A DNA stretch of 64,000 nucleotides from Polynucleobacter sp. 78F-HAINBA. Lineage in GTDB: Bacteria; Pseudomonadota; Gammaproteobacteria; Burkholderiales; Burkholderiaceae. A model generated the notes under the pieces. The model did no database searches. It was given only the letters and a program-made list of their open reading frames with translations, and had not been told where the DNA came from. Below, piece by piece: positions 8,138-17,912 of the stretch. The number at the start of each line of letters is the position of its first letter. The stretch's first letter is position 1. The position numbers and the translations under genes were made by a program. The DNA lies in contig NZ_JACVOQ010000003.1 of NCBI RefSeq assembly GCF_018882325.1, positions 62,001-126,000 of the forward strand, read 5' to 3'.

Positions 8138-8908
8138 ATGAAAAAATTCGATCTTTTATCTATTCTCTTTGGCTTATTGCTCTCCGTTATTGCGCTGTAT
8201 TTCATGCTGCGACCATCTACTGCGACTAGCGCCCCTGCATCAACCATTCCTGTTGTAAAAGTCGGTACCGTATCTTGGGATCAAACTGAGATGACGATTG
8301 CTGACGTCAAAACTTTTGCTGATGCTACTAGCTTTTTAAGTCAGGCAGAGAAAAACGGCGGTGGACTTTCTTATGAAGCGGGCTTTGTGAAGAAGCCGGG
8401 TTGGACTTGGAAAACGCCTTATGGTGTTCCAGCAAAATCTAGTGAGCCTGCAGTGCATCTGAATCAAGCTGAGGCAGCATCGGTTTGTCGCTTCTACGGC
8501 AAGCGTTTGCCTACTGAAGCCGAGTGGACGTCTGCGGCTTTTCTGGAGCAAAGAGAAACTCCTCCAGCTGGCTACACCAAAGGTCGGCGTTATCCGTTTC
8601 CAGGTGGAGCTACTCCAGAGGTCTCTCATTGCCTAAGTGGTTGCGGTGACTACAAGGGTGTAGCGCCAGCGGGCGCATTAAACCGCGGCACTGGTCATGT
8701 GCCTACAGGTACCACTAAGCCAGGAGTCAATGGCTTGTTGGACATGGGTGGCAACGTTTGGGAGTGGACTGCTACTGAGCGCAATGGTGGCTTTATTACT
8801 CGTGGCGCTTCCTGGTGGTACGGCCCAGAAAGACAAAAAGAGTCTGATGTGGAATCCAAGCCCGCCGATATTGGCGTGGTTTATATAGGCTTTCGCTGCG
8901 TTAGCTGA
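8138..8908 (+). CDS. SUMF1/formylglycine-generating-enzyme-like protein, membrane-anchored
   Basis: 256 residues. A membrane segment at about 8-27 precedes a SUMF1 (FGE-sulfatase) domain, seen in VHLNQAEAASVCRFYGKRLPTEAEW, then GLLDMGGNVWEWTAT, and the end IGFRCVS. Many such domains are not sulfatase-modifying enzymes but C-type-lectin-like or ligand-binding folds; the twin catalytic cysteines of true FGE cannot be assigned with confidence. The N-terminal anchor suggests the domain faces the periplasm. Confidence 0.85.
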   Translation: MKKFDLLSILFGLLLSVIALYFMLRPSTATSAPASTIPVVKVGTVSWDQTEMTIADVKTFADATSFLSQAEKNGGGLSYEAGFVKKPGWTWKTPYGVPAKSSEPAVHLNQAEAASVCRFYGKRLPTEAEWTSAAFLEQRETPPAGYTKGRRYPFPGGATPEVSHCLSGCGDYKGVAPAGALNRGTGHVPTGTTKPGVNGLLDMGGNVWEWTATERNGGFITRGASWWYGPERQKESDVESKPADIGVVYIGFRCVS

Positions 8909-8927
8909 TCCCATGAAACAATAGGGG

Positions 8928-10253
8928 ATGACCAATCCTGTAGTCGATCCATCCGCTATTGAAATTACTCCTGAATACCAGGACGTAATCGACGCTATTG
9001 AGCGTCACGACCCCTATATCTTTGTGAGTGGTAAAGCAGGCACTGGTAAGACCACCTTAATTGGTTATCTACGTGAGAACATTCCTGGCAACGTAGTGGT
9101 AGTGGCGCCTACTGGCGTAGCTGCGTTACAAGTCAAGGGTGTCACGATTCATTCTTTCTTTCGTTTGCCACCCCGTTTGATATTCCCGGAAGAAGATATC
9201 AAGCCTTTAAAAGACAAGCGCCTCTACAAAGATATTCGTCTACTCATCATTGATGAGATCTCTATGGTGCGAGCAGATGTGGTCGATGCGATGGATTTGT
9301 TCTTGCGTGCTAACGGCCCACATAAGAGCCAACCCTTTGGCGGCATTCAGGTGATGTTTGTGGGGGATTTATTCCAGTTACCTCCTGTGGTCTCCAATGC
9401 TGATATGCAGGTGCTCTCTGAGCGTGGTTACGAGGGTCCTTATTTCTTTTGCGCCATGGCACTGCATCGCAAAGATGTGACCATGGTGGAGCTATCTAAG
9501 ATCTTCCGCCAAAAAGATGCGCACTTTGCAGGCTTACTCAATCAAATCCGCATAAACCAAGATATTGATGAAGCACTCGATACTTTAAATGCCGTTTGCT
9601 ACGAAACCAAAAAAGAGGCTGATGAGCAAACGATCACCCTTACTACAACCAATGCACGCGCAGACCAAATTAATGGTGCAGGCCTTCGAGCATTAACAAC
9701 TGAAGCAAAGGTCTACACCGGTAACAGCACGGGTAAGTTCAATGTGGATGATCGCAACTTGCCATCACCAAATCATCTGACTCTAAAAGTTGGCGCAAAG
9801 GTCATGTTTACGGCAACGGATAGCAATTTTCCTAAGCGTTGGGTAAACGGCACTATTGGCGTCGTTCGCGAATTGCTGCCCAATACAGTAAAGGTCGTGG
9901 TGCAGAACGGACCATACTCAAATACAGTTGAAGTCAAAGGTCACCAGTGGGAGTCTTATCGCTATGACCATGACATGATGTCTGGAAGAATTTCACCAAA
10001 CATCATTGGTACCTTTGTGCAGATCCCCTTAATGTTGGCTTGGGCTGTCACCATTCATAAGAGTCAGGGCAAAACCCTTGATAAGATCAAAGTCGATTTA
10101 TCTTCAGGTGCATTTGCCTCAGGGCAGGTCTATGTAGCCCTGAGTCGTTGCACCTCAATTGAAGGCATTACCCTTGAGCGACCTATACAGCCCAAAGACG
10201 TGAGCTGTGATCAAGAGGTGAAGCGTTTCTATCTAAACTGTTTGCCAGGCTAA
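8928..10253 (+). CDS. Pif1/RecD2-like SF1 DNA helicase
   Basis: 441 residues. Walker A GKAGTGKTT is at 35-43 and Walker B LLIIDE ends at 110. A motif III-like GDLFQLPPV follows. The C-terminus has the UvrD/RecD-like motifs WAVTIHKSQGKTL and VYVALSRC. These are hallmarks of bacterial Pif1-type 5'-3' helicases, which handle G-quadruplexes, forks and recombination intermediates. There is no nuclease domain. It probably uses the ATG at 8928, 19 nt after the previous stop. Confidence 0.9.
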   Translation: MTNPVVDPSAIEITPEYQDVIDAIERHDPYIFVSGKAGTGKTTLIGYLRENIPGNVVVVAPTGVAALQVKGVTIHSFFRLPPRLIFPEEDIKPLKDKRLYKDIRLLIIDEISMVRADVVDAMDLFLRANGPHKSQPFGGIQVMFVGDLFQLPPVVSNADMQVLSERGYEGPYFFCAMALHRKDVTMVELSKIFRQKDAHFAGLLNQIRINQDIDEALDTLNAVCYETKKEADEQTITLTTTNARADQINGAGLRALTTEAKVYTGNSTGKFNVDDRNLPSPNHLTLKVGAKVMFTATDSNFPKRWVNGTIGVVRELLPNTVKVVVQNGPYSNTVEVKGHQWESYRYDHDMMSGRISPNIIGTFVQIPLMLAWAVTIHKSQGKTLDKIKVDLSSGAFASGQVYVALSRCTSIEGITLERPIQPKDVSCDQEVKRFYLNCLPG

Positions 10254-10259
10254 CTGTTT

Positions 10260-11849
10260 TTAGAAGCCTGCCGCCATTCCATCGCGGCGATGATCGCTAC
10301 CAGCAATATAAGCATCCAGAGTTTCTTCACCCAATAGTGCAATAGCTTGGGCGCTACCAAAGTCCAGACTGTTGGCTGGCATTACGGTGACTTCATGTCC
10401 CATCGCCTTTAATCCTTCCACTACAGCAGCAGGCATAGAAGCTTCCACTGTCAATTTACCCACATCATCAATTCTCCAGCGGGGTGCATCTGAGCAGGCT
10501 TGTGGGTTGAGGTACTCATCAACAAAGCGCATCACAAACTGAATATGTCCTTGCGGCTGCATATTGCCACCCATCACACCAAATGCCATTGCGGGTTGAT
10601 TACCCTTGGTTAAGAATGCAGGAATGATGGTGTGAAAAGGGCGCTTACCTGGTGCAACTTGATTGGGGTGACCATCAACCAGGCTAAAGCTCATGCCGCG
10701 GTTATGGAACGCAATGCCGCCTGGGGCAACAACACCTGAACCAAAGCCCTTGAAGTTCGACTGAATATAGGAAATCATCATGCCGGATTGATCTGCGGCA
10801 CAAAGATAAACAGTGCCACCAGCGTGTGGATCTCCCGCACCATAGGATCCTGCTTGATTGTGATTAATCATTGCAGCACGGCTAGCTAAATAATCTCTAT
10901 CCAATAAGGCGCTCGTAGGCACTCTCATTGTGCTGGCATCCGATACATGTGCATACGCATCGGCAAACGCAATGCGCATTGCTTCTACTTGCAGATGAAT
11001 ACGTTGTGCTGAGTTAGCTGGGTATTGCTTGACATTGGCCGCTTGCAAAATACCGAGTGCCATCTGAGCAACGATGCCGGAACCATTCGGCGGAATCTCA
11101 TGGAGGGTGTAGTCACCATAATCAAAGGCTAAAGGCTCAACCCATTCAGTTTGATTATTGGCAAAGTCGGCCATTGTGAAACAGCCACCAGTGCTTTGGG
11201 CAAAGTCGACCATGCTTTGAGCTAACTTGCCCGTGTAAAAAGATTCACCTTTAGTGTCGGCAATCTCCCGAAGCGTTTTGGCTTGCGCTGGATAGCGCCA
11301 GATCTTCCCAGCAGTAGGCGCTTTGCCATCAATTAAAAATGACTCGCTAAACCCCGGTTGATTTTTCAGAATCGGAATCGCTTCACGCCACTGGCGGGCA
11401 ATTACAGGTGAGACTGGAAAGCCATTTTCAGCATAGTCAATTGCGCGTTTAAACAGTTGAGCAAAAGGCAGCTTGCCAAACTTGCGTGATAGCTCAATCC
11501 ATCCAGAAACCATGCCAGGCACAGTGACGGTATTCCAGCCAATGAGATCCATTGCTGTTTTGCCAGTAAAGTATTCTGGCTTCCAAGCTGCTGGTGCGCG
11601 ACCAGAGGCATTCATGCCATGGAGTTTCTTGCCATCCCATATCAATGCAAAGCCATCACCACCAAGGCCATTCATGGTGGGCTCAACTACGGTGAGTGTG
11701 ATTGCTGTAGCTAAGGCTGCATCAACCGCATTGCCTCCGTTTTGCAAAACTTCAATGCCCGCTTGTGTGGCTAAAGGTTGTGAACTAGCAACGGCATTCT
11801 TAGCGAGGACTGGGGCGCGGCCGCCGCCAAAGGGAGGGGATATCAACAT
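10260..11849 (-). CDS. ggt: Gamma-glutamyltransferase-family Ntn hydrolase
   Basis: 529 residues. The autoprocessing and catalytic Thr is T346 in HAGGTVYLCA. GLGGDGFALIWDG and the region PPNGSGIVAQMALGIL are conserved GGT segments. No signal peptide is seen, so it is likely cytoplasmic, as in the YwrD-like branch of the family. It hydrolyses or transfers gamma-glutamyl groups from glutathione or related compounds. Some members of this branch are acylases, so substrate is uncertain. The stop is close to the convergent helicase stop. Confidence 0.9.
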   Translation of the reverse strand: MLISPPFGGGRAPVLAKNAVASSQPLATQAGIEVLQNGGNAVDAALATAITLTVVEPTMNGLGGDGFALIWDGKKLHGMNASGRAPAAWKPEYFTGKTAMDLIGWNTVTVPGMVSGWIELSRKFGKLPFAQLFKRAIDYAENGFPVSPVIARQWREAIPILKNQPGFSESFLIDGKAPTAGKIWRYPAQAKTLREIADTKGESFYTGKLAQSMVDFAQSTGGCFTMADFANNQTEWVEPLAFDYGDYTLHEIPPNGSGIVAQMALGILQAANVKQYPANSAQRIHLQVEAMRIAFADAYAHVSDASTMRVPTSALLDRDYLASRAAMINHNQAGSYGAGDPHAGGTVYLCAADQSGMMISYIQSNFKGFGSGVVAPGGIAFHNRGMSFSLVDGHPNQVAPGKRPFHTIIPAFLTKGNQPAMAFGVMGGNMQPQGHIQFVMRFVDEYLNPQACSDAPRWRIDDVGKLTVEASMPAAVVEGLKAMGHEVTVMPANSLDFGSAQAIALLGEETLDAYIAGSDHRRDGMAAGF

Positions 11850-11863
11850 AGTCTGAAATTCTC

Positions 11864-12589
11864 TTAATTAAACACGTGATACAAAATTGGAATAGCCACA
11901 GCACTAATAACGCCGTTCATGCCCATAGCGAGACTGGCATAAGTTCCCGCTTCAGGATGAATGCTAAATGCGCGTGAGGTGCCAATACCGTGGGCACCAA
12001 TGCCAATCGCAAAACCACGTTGCCACCACGCTTTCATGCCCAGTGCATTCAGAATAAAGGGCGCCAAAATAGCCCCCAGAATTCCGGTAGTAACAGCAAA
12101 GATGGCAGTCAAGGTTGGGGATACGCTAATACGCTCGGCAATACCCATGGCGATCGGTGCAGTTACTGATTTTGGATACATGGCTCCAGTAATGCTGGAG
12201 TCAGCCCCAAATAATTTGGCGATATTGACTGCGCTAATAATGGATACCAAGCCACCAGCAAGTAAAGACGCTAGCAAGGGAAGGGATCGACCCTTCAGGC
12301 TACTTAAGCCTCTATAGATAGGTATAGCCAAGGAAACGGTTGCTGAGCCCAATAAGAAGTGAATAAATTGTGCGCCCTCAAAGTAGGTGGAGTAGGGCAT
12401 TTCAATAAACTGAATCATGCTGGCCACCAAAATGATGGCAATCGCTACTGGGTTAGCCAAAGGATTTTGTTTGGTGGCCTTATAAATAGAGAGACCAATT
12501 TGATAAGCGGCCAAAGTGATGAATAGTGCAAATAAAGGGCTGCCTGAGAGGTAAACCCAAATCTCCACAATCGAGTGCTTTTCGCTCAT
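11864..12589 (-). CDS. lrgB: LrgB family membrane protein
   Basis: 241 residues with about six or seven hydrophobic segments. The motif SVTAPIAMGIAERI and the late GIGAHGIGTSRAF are the LrgB/CidB signature. It lies 15 nt upstream of ggt and its start overlaps the lrgA stop by four bases, so lrgA, lrgB and perhaps ggt are cotranscribed. LrgAB/CidAB pairs act in holin-like control of murein hydrolases or in pyruvate/glycolate transport. Confidence 0.93.
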   Translation of the reverse strand: MSEKHSIVEIWVYLSGSPLFALFITLAAYQIGLSIYKATKQNPLANPVAIAIILVASMIQFIEMPYSTYFEGAQFIHFLLGSATVSLAIPIYRGLSSLKGRSLPLLASLLAGGLVSIISAVNIAKLFGADSSITGAMYPKSVTAPIAMGIAERISVSPTLTAIFAVTTGILGAILAPFILNALGMKAWWQRGFAIGIGAHGIGTSRAFSIHPEAGTYASLAMGMNGVISAVAIPILYHVFN

Positions 12590-12939
12590 TGCTCAGTCTC
12601 TTTTGGCTTGGCGCTCAAAAAGCGGACGACTACCGCACTTGTGGCGATTGTCAAAATCACACTAGCAACTAAAGCACTCACAATAGCCAGGGCATTGGCT
12701 TTGAGTTGGGGTAAAAATAGCACCACGCCAACTGCTGCTGGTACGAATAAGAGTCCAAGGTACTGACTAAAGCCATCAGCCACCATCGCGAGCTCGCTGT
12801 TAATGCCTTTGCGCAGCACTAGCCAAATAATCAGAAGGACAAGACCGATAACTGGGCCGGGAAGAGTGGGTAGGGCGAATTTGGAGACAAGCTCACCCAG
12901 ACTTTGGAATAAAAGAATTTGAACAAGGCCGGAGATCAT
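12586..12939 (-). CDS. lrgA: LrgA/CidA family membrane protein
   Basis: 117 residues, four membrane segments. The segment LPGPVIGLVLLI is the CidA/LrgA hallmark, followed by a basic loop and FVPAAVGVVLFLPQL. It is the partner of LrgB, with a four-base overlap. It likely forms a holin-like or transport complex in the inner membrane. Confidence 0.93.
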   Translation of the reverse strand: MISGLVQILLFQSLGELVSKFALPTLPGPVIGLVLLIIWLVLRKGINSELAMVADGFSQYLGLLFVPAAVGVVLFLPQLKANALAIVSALVASVILTIATSAVVVRFLSAKPKETEQ

Positions 12940-12962
12940 GGATGGGGCCTTAGAGATTCAAC

Positions 12963-13817
12963 TCAATCGGAGAAGACTACCGAAGTTGCGCCGTTAATCA
13001 ACACACGGTCATGCAAGTAGTAGCGAAGGGCGCGTGATAGAACAGTACGCTCCAAATCACGGCCTTTACGAACTAAGTCTTCGGGTGTGTCGCCATGGGT
13101 AACGCGCGTGACATCTTGCTCAATGATCGGACCTTCATCCAAATCGCTGGTAACAAAGTGTGCTGTTGCGCCAATCAATTTAATACCGCGGGCATGAGCC
13201 TGGTGGTAAGGCTTAGCACCTTTAAAGCTCGGTAAGAATGAGTGGTGAACGTTAATGCAGCGTCCAGATAACTTAGTGGATAAATCATCCGACAGAATTT
13301 GCATGTAACGCGCCAAGATCACCATGTCTACTTTTGAATCGGCGACGATCTCTAGTAACTTGGCTTCTTGAGCAGGCTTCGTTTCTGGTGTTACTGGCAG
13401 GTGATAAAACGGAATATCTGCAAAATCAATGCTGGCATATACCTCACGCGGATGATTGGAAACGATTCCACAAATAATCATCGGCAATTCACCGATGCGC
13501 CAGCGATAGAGCAAATCTACGAGACAGTGATCCAGCTTGGACGCCATGATTAGTACGCGCTTGAGATCTTTGACCGCACGCAAGTCCCAAGTGAGATCAA
13601 AGCGTTTGGCGATTTCTACAAAGCCAGCCCTCAGGGTTTTGCTATCAGCGCTACAACTAAAGCTCACACGCATAAAGAAGCGCTTGGAAGCTTTGTCATC
13701 GAATTGCTGAGCTTCTTCAATGTCGCCACCCAATTCAAAGATATAGGTCGAAACAGCAGCAACAATGCCTGGTCGATTGGGGCAGGTTAGTGTGAGGTAG
13801 TAATTTTCTGTAGTCAT
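12963..13817 (-). CDS. purU: Formyltetrahydrofolate deformylase PurU
   Basis: 284 residues. An N-terminal ACT domain (about 5-85, LTCPNRPGIVAAVSTYI) is followed by a formyltransferase-fold hydrolase domain with INVHHSFLPSFKGAKPYHQA and HFVTSDLDEGPIIEQD, which contain the catalytic Asn, His and Asp. It releases formate from 10-formyl-THF to balance one-carbon pools and supply formate to PurT. Formate released could also feed the fds formate dehydrogenase encoded later in this window. Confidence 0.95.
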   Translation of the reverse strand: MTTENYYLTLTCPNRPGIVAAVSTYIFELGGDIEEAQQFDDKASKRFFMRVSFSCSADSKTLRAGFVEIAKRFDLTWDLRAVKDLKRVLIMASKLDHCLVDLLYRWRIGELPMIICGIVSNHPREVYASIDFADIPFYHLPVTPETKPAQEAKLLEIVADSKVDMVILARYMQILSDDLSTKLSGRCINVHHSFLPSFKGAKPYHQAHARGIKLIGATAHFVTSDLDEGPIIEQDVTRVTHGDTPEDLVRKGRDLERTVLSRALRYYLHDRVLINGATSVVFSD

Positions 13818-13865
13818 GGCTTCAATAGGAAAGGGGATTACTTAATAGGGGTAATTTTAGACTGC

Positions 13866-14297
13866 TTATTTAGAATTGGGCAGGCTGTCTGCTGGCCCTG
13901 GATAAGGCTCGCTCATATCTTTGATTGTGGGAACGGGAATATCAGAGCAAATAGGCTTTGGCCCTAAGGCGTTCAGAAAATTGCAGTCTTGCTTGGTTGC
14001 TGCTGAGGCGGCGTGCTCTAGCGGGGACTTCCCGGTGGTGGCGGTGGAAATCGCGCTAGCCGTCGTTGAAGGGTTGGCTACCGCTACGGATACAGCTGCA
14101 GTACCAGCTGAGCTAGCTACGCTAGTAGCTGAGCTACCTAAGGCCATCAAGGGTGCTGCGCATCCAGTTAAATTCAGGAAGATACAAATACCCCCAAGGG
14201 AGGAGCTCCAATATAAGCAAAAAGCAGACCAGCCTGATGAGCTTAATCTGCTTAAAGGGGTGCTCAAATTGATATTTTTATTTACGTTTACAAACAA
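13866..14297 (-). CDS. Probable lipoprotein, unknown
   Basis: 143 residues as read from 14297. A hydrophobic stretch ends in the lipobox LTGC, giving a mature protein that begins CAAPLMALGSSATSV. The following region is Ala/Ser/Thr-rich low complexity, then two cysteines (DCNFLNALGPKPICSD) and a Pro-rich tail. The true start may be downstream of 14297, since that ATG lies within the previous gene and leaves an unusually long leader. Outer-membrane or periplasmic attachment is inferred. Confidence 0.6.
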   Translation of the reverse strand: MFVNVNKNINLSTPLSRLSSSGWSAFCLYWSSSLGGICIFLNLTGCAAPLMALGSSATSVASSAGTAAVSVAVANPSTTASAISTATTGKSPLEHAASAATKQDCNFLNALGPKPICSDIPVPTIKDMSEPYPGPADSLPNSK

Positions 14298-14685
14298 CGT
14301 TAAATACTCCAGCCGCCCAAGATTCGCTTACAACAGGCTCAAATTCACTATTGGGAGTTTTGTTGTCTGAAACTACCTTGCCACTACCTTTGTTGCCAGC
14401 GAACTCTTTGTATTCAATTGGGCGGTAGCTAATGGCGGGACAGTTGTATTCATTGATGCCAATGATTGAGCTTACGGGCTGTTTTGTTTTTGGATTAACA
14501 CCGGGCTTCTTAAAATCTAGCATCGACATGATTTGTGCTTTTTCACCTGAGTCGCTAATCGTATCTAGATCTACATAAACCACCATGACCTCATTAGATC
14601 CCAATTCTTTCCACTCTGCGAAGCTGCTGGAGAAGGGCAATAAGGAGAGTGCGGTAAAAATAGCGAGTGCGTGTATTTTTTTCAT
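14278..14685 (-). CDS. Secreted protein, surface-adhesin E-like domain
   Basis: 135 residues from the ATG at 14685, preferred over 14721 because it gives a proper signal peptide (MKKIHALAIFTALSLLPFSSSFA). The mature part has the pattern of the small surface-adhesin E-like domain: a Trp near the start, VYVDLDTISDSG, a NEYNC motif and a C-terminal Cys (NVVCKRK). The two Cys may form a disulfide in the periplasm. Function unknown; it precedes the lipoprotein gene and may be cotranscribed. Confidence 0.7.
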   Translation of the reverse strand: MKKIHALAIFTALSLLPFSSSFAEWKELGSNEVMVVYVDLDTISDSGEKAQIMSMLDFKKPGVNPKTKQPVSSIIGINEYNCPAISYRPIEYKEFAGNKGSGKVVSDNKTPNSEFEPVVSESWAAGVFNVVCKRK

Positions 14686-14756
14686 AATAGGTAGCGTTGT
14701 CATTAAATTGGTTAAGCCCAATCTGAGCCTACAGTTGTCATTCTAAACTCCCCAGC

Positions 14757-17222
14757 TTATTTTTCCTTAATATTCAGATCCAGTTGTCGGCCAATCTTTT
14801 GGGGTTTCATTTGCAAGGGGAGGTATTCATTGCGAGCCCAGAGTGCACTCATGTTTCGATATAGCTTGTTCTGTACCCAGCCAGATTGCCCGGTTTGATA
14901 AATAAAGAGGGATTGCTCTAAATCAGAGAGGTCATAAAGTGTCCGCAGGCTAGGAGCCTGTTTAGTTTCAAAAGGATTGTCGGCTCTGAGAAGTTCGAGG
15001 CGCCCCACATTGATGCTAAAACCATCCCCGGGAAAAGGCTGCGTCAAATTGAAGAGGCTTCCAAGGAATGGCACCTTGCTTAAGGGGCGATGCTCAGAGA
15101 CGGCAATATGCGCATTGCCCCACACCCAATTTTTAGGATTGTTGCCAAACTGCGCGCTCAGTTGCTCTAGTGCCTTATCAAACGCCGCATTTGAAGCTTC
15201 AGCACAACTCTCTGCTTGTTCGGTTTTGGGGTCGTTGCACCAAGGGCTATTGGGATTTTGCAATTGCAATATCAGCGGGTGTCTAAAGTTACGCGCACCA
15301 TAATTTTCTGTAAACAAATAACCTAAACGCGCAAAGAGTTTGCGTGATAGTTGATCGGCCCAGGCATTGAATATCAGGGCGCCAGTGCTATCGATTTTCA
15401 TATCGCCGTCAAAGTTTCTGCTGAGCTCGATTGCTTGCTGCGCAAGAGGATGTTTTGATTGAGTGGACTTGAATAGTTCTAGTAATGGTGTGGCCCCTAA
15501 GGATAGGGTGTCAGCCTGCATGGATTTCATGGAGGCGAGGTCGTGTACCGACTTGCCTTTAATTAGATCCACAATGCGGTCGTAGCGCGTTGGTAGATCC
15601 CAGTCACCAGTCAATGGGTTTGGATCATTGCTGGCCAATACTTTTTGGTTGGCCGTGGCAATCCAGTTCGCATCTGGGTTGGTGCTATTGGGCAGTTGAT
15701 CGAAAGGAACATAGCCAGTCCAGTCGTATTGCTTCTCCCAGCCGAGTGCTGGCGCTACCCCATACAGCCCTTGATGCAAGTTGCGCTTAGGCACAACACC
15801 AGCCGCCTGAAATGCAATATTGCCATCCACATCTGCCATCACAACGTTTTGCATTGGTGCATAGTTTTTGCGTAGCGCTTGCTTGAATGTATCTAAGTCT
15901 TTAGCGTGATTCATATCAAGCAGCCCGGCAACAGACTGGTTTTCAACATCCAACGCAGTCCAGCGTAATGCTAAGACAAAACGATCGGTATCAATCGCGC
16001 GTTTTGCGCGTGCGTAGGATTCAGAAATTACTGGACCATGTCGAGTCTCTTTAACTAAAAAGCGCAGGTGAGACTCACCTTTGATATCGATGATTTCTTG
16101 GCGAACTTTGAAGGCAAGCGGACCATCTGGCCCGCGATAGACGCCAGGATTTTTTGGATCCAGCTGCTCAATATATAAATCTTGTACGTCAGGACCGGTA
16201 TTCGTAAAGCTCCAGGCAAATTTATCGGTCCTACCCAAAACCACTGCCGGAATGCCGGGAAGGGTTGCACCAATGACGTTGAGGCCCGGAGCCTCTAAGT
16301 GGGCCATGTACCAGATTGCTGGAGCCGATAAGCCTAGATGAGGGTCATTCGCCAATAAAGGCTTGCCAGATGCTGTGAGCTTCCCGTTCAGAGCCCAATT
16401 ATTGGAGCCAATGCCATCTTTGCCGCCGGGTACTTCATTTAAAGCCAATTCAGTCGCGGGTAACTTCTTCGACTTTTGATCTCGGGCGAGTGGGTTTGGA
16501 TTAAAGACCTTGATGTCCCGATACATTTTGGCAAAGTCAGCATTACTTACTGGTTCGCCTAGCGTGTATGCCGGCATAACTTCCCATACTTCCTTGGTTG
16601 TTAAAAATTGCGACAGCTCAAGGCGCTGCAATTCTTTATGCCAGTTGCCGCCAAGATCCAGTGCCATCATTAACATCCATGCCACGCTATCCGTAGGTGA
16701 CCAATGACCAGGTTTAGAGCCGGTTAAAAAGTATTCCACAGGTAGCGCCCAACCTAAGTGGGCATTGCCGGCATTCACTCCGTCCGCGTAGGATTGCAGC
16801 AATCGTTTGGTGGCAATAGGGTAGCGATCGAATTGTTTTTCAGCGGCATGTTTAATGCCTAAGGTGCGAATAAAGCGATCAATCGCGAGAGTTTCTTTAC
16901 CGAGGATTTCAGAGAGTCGACCGCTAGATAGGCGGCGATTAATTTCCATCTGCCAGGAACGCTCGCTGGCATGCAAATAGCCCAAAGCAAATAGCGCGTC
17001 AGAAGAGCTCTTTGCCTGAATATGCGGAATGTCACTCTCATCAAAGGTGATGGCAACTGAATCCCCTAAGGATTTAATGGTGCGCTTACCCGAGGGATTG
17101 GTTTGGGCGGAGATTAAGTAGAAGACTCCAGCTGCGATGATCAATACCAAGGCCGCAGAACCAAGCAAAAAGACGGTTTTAAATAGGGATTTCAGTCCTG
17201 AGCTTGGCATCAATATTTTCAT
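14757..17222 (-). CDS. Penicillin acylase family Ntn hydrolase
   Basis: 821 residues with an N-terminal membrane anchor or signal (about 14-40). The autocatalytic nucleophile is Ser273 in GIGSNNWALNG, after a spacer region of usual length. Further family motifs: LLANDPHLGLSAPAIWY, GATLPGIPAVVLGRTDKFAWSFTN and NWIATANQ. Such enzymes hydrolyse amides, including penicillin side chains and acyl-homoserine lactones, in the periplasm. The natural substrate cannot be told from context. Confidence 0.93.
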   Translation of the reverse strand: MKILMPSSGLKSLFKTVFLLGSAALVLIIAAGVFYLISAQTNPSGKRTIKSLGDSVAITFDESDIPHIQAKSSSDALFALGYLHASERSWQMEINRRLSSGRLSEILGKETLAIDRFIRTLGIKHAAEKQFDRYPIATKRLLQSYADGVNAGNAHLGWALPVEYFLTGSKPGHWSPTDSVAWMLMMALDLGGNWHKELQRLELSQFLTTKEVWEVMPAYTLGEPVSNADFAKMYRDIKVFNPNPLARDQKSKKLPATELALNEVPGGKDGIGSNNWALNGKLTASGKPLLANDPHLGLSAPAIWYMAHLEAPGLNVIGATLPGIPAVVLGRTDKFAWSFTNTGPDVQDLYIEQLDPKNPGVYRGPDGPLAFKVRQEIIDIKGESHLRFLVKETRHGPVISESYARAKRAIDTDRFVLALRWTALDVENQSVAGLLDMNHAKDLDTFKQALRKNYAPMQNVVMADVDGNIAFQAAGVVPKRNLHQGLYGVAPALGWEKQYDWTGYVPFDQLPNSTNPDANWIATANQKVLASNDPNPLTGDWDLPTRYDRIVDLIKGKSVHDLASMKSMQADTLSLGATPLLELFKSTQSKHPLAQQAIELSRNFDGDMKIDSTGALIFNAWADQLSRKLFARLGYLFTENYGARNFRHPLILQLQNPNSPWCNDPKTEQAESCAEASNAAFDKALEQLSAQFGNNPKNWVWGNAHIAVSEHRPLSKVPFLGSLFNLTQPFPGDGFSINVGRLELLRADNPFETKQAPSLRTLYDLSDLEQSLFIYQTGQSGWVQNKLYRNMSALWARNEYLPLQMKPQKIGRQLDLNIKEK

Positions 17223-17355
17223 AGGATTAGTTTAGTGGGTTTGCCTGGGCTAGAGCCTAAGCTTGATGAAAACAGGCTTCCCGTCGCCAATAGGCCTCGC
17301 ATGCTAAAATTTTGCTTGTCTTGATTTATTTAGTGCGGCTTTATTGCTCGTGCGA

Positions 17356-17444
17356 GCCCGAGTGGTGAAATCGGTAGACACAGCAGATTTAAAATCTGCC
17401 GACTCAAAAAAGTCGTGCCGGTTCGATTCCGGCCTCGGGCACCA
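17356..17444 (+). tRNA. tRNA-Leu (anticodon TAA)
   Basis: 89 nt with a long variable arm. The acceptor GCCCGAG (17356-17362) pairs with CTCGGGC (17434-17440), the anticodon stem GCAGA/TCTGC encloses the loop TTTAAAA, and CCA is encoded (17442-17444). Confidence 0.95.
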
Positions 17445-17465
17445 ATCGATTGATTTCAGGCATCC

Positions 17466-17912
17466 TTGAAATACCTCCACATTCTTTTCCTGCTTCTCTA
17501 TGCTGCCCCCAGTTTGGCTGCTGACTCACTATTGTTTACTTGTGAGCGTTCAGAAATGAATTACACCGAAACCTACGAGTTAAAAGTTACTCCAGCCTCA
17601 AAAAAAGAGAAGGCAAAAGTTTTCATTGATGATCGAGATTTAGATCTTGCTGATGAACTAGGTCGTCAAACTATTAAGAGTGTTCTCATTACTGAATCTA
17701 CCGTACTGATTTCGATGGAGGCTCACTTTCCACCAGAAAGCTTTGATGGTGTTCAGTATGGTGCTGGTTCAGTCATTACGGCAATCACAATAAACCGTGC
17801 AACTGGTCAGTTGAGAAAAGCAGAAACTGTTAAAGGTGGAATTCTCTCTGCAACGCTAGGTGAGGGTAGCAAGACATACCAAGAGCAATGTACTGCCGCT
17901 AAAAAACCTTAG
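17466..17912 (+). CDS. Exported protein, unknown
   Basis: 148 residues. No ATG is available: the frame is closed by TGA at 17451, so the TTG at 17466 is the likely start and yields a convincing signal peptide (KYLHILFLLLYAAPSLAA). Two Cys (TCERSEMN and EQCTAAKKP) may form a disulfide in the periplasm. The rest is mixed strand and helix. No family was recognised. It converges on exbD with four bases of overlap at the ends. Confidence 0.65.
   Translation: MKYLHILFLLLYAAPSLAADSLLFTCERSEMNYTETYELKVTPASKKEKAKVFIDDRDLDLADELGRQTIKSVLITESTVLISMEAHFPPESFDGVQYGAGSVITAITINRATGQLRKAETVKGGILSATLGEGSKTYQEQCTAAKKP

Noticed and set aside
13921..14370. Long open frame on the plus strand opposite the lipoprotein gene
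   Set aside because: It is antisense to a gene with signal peptide and lipobox, and its translation has no recognisable family.
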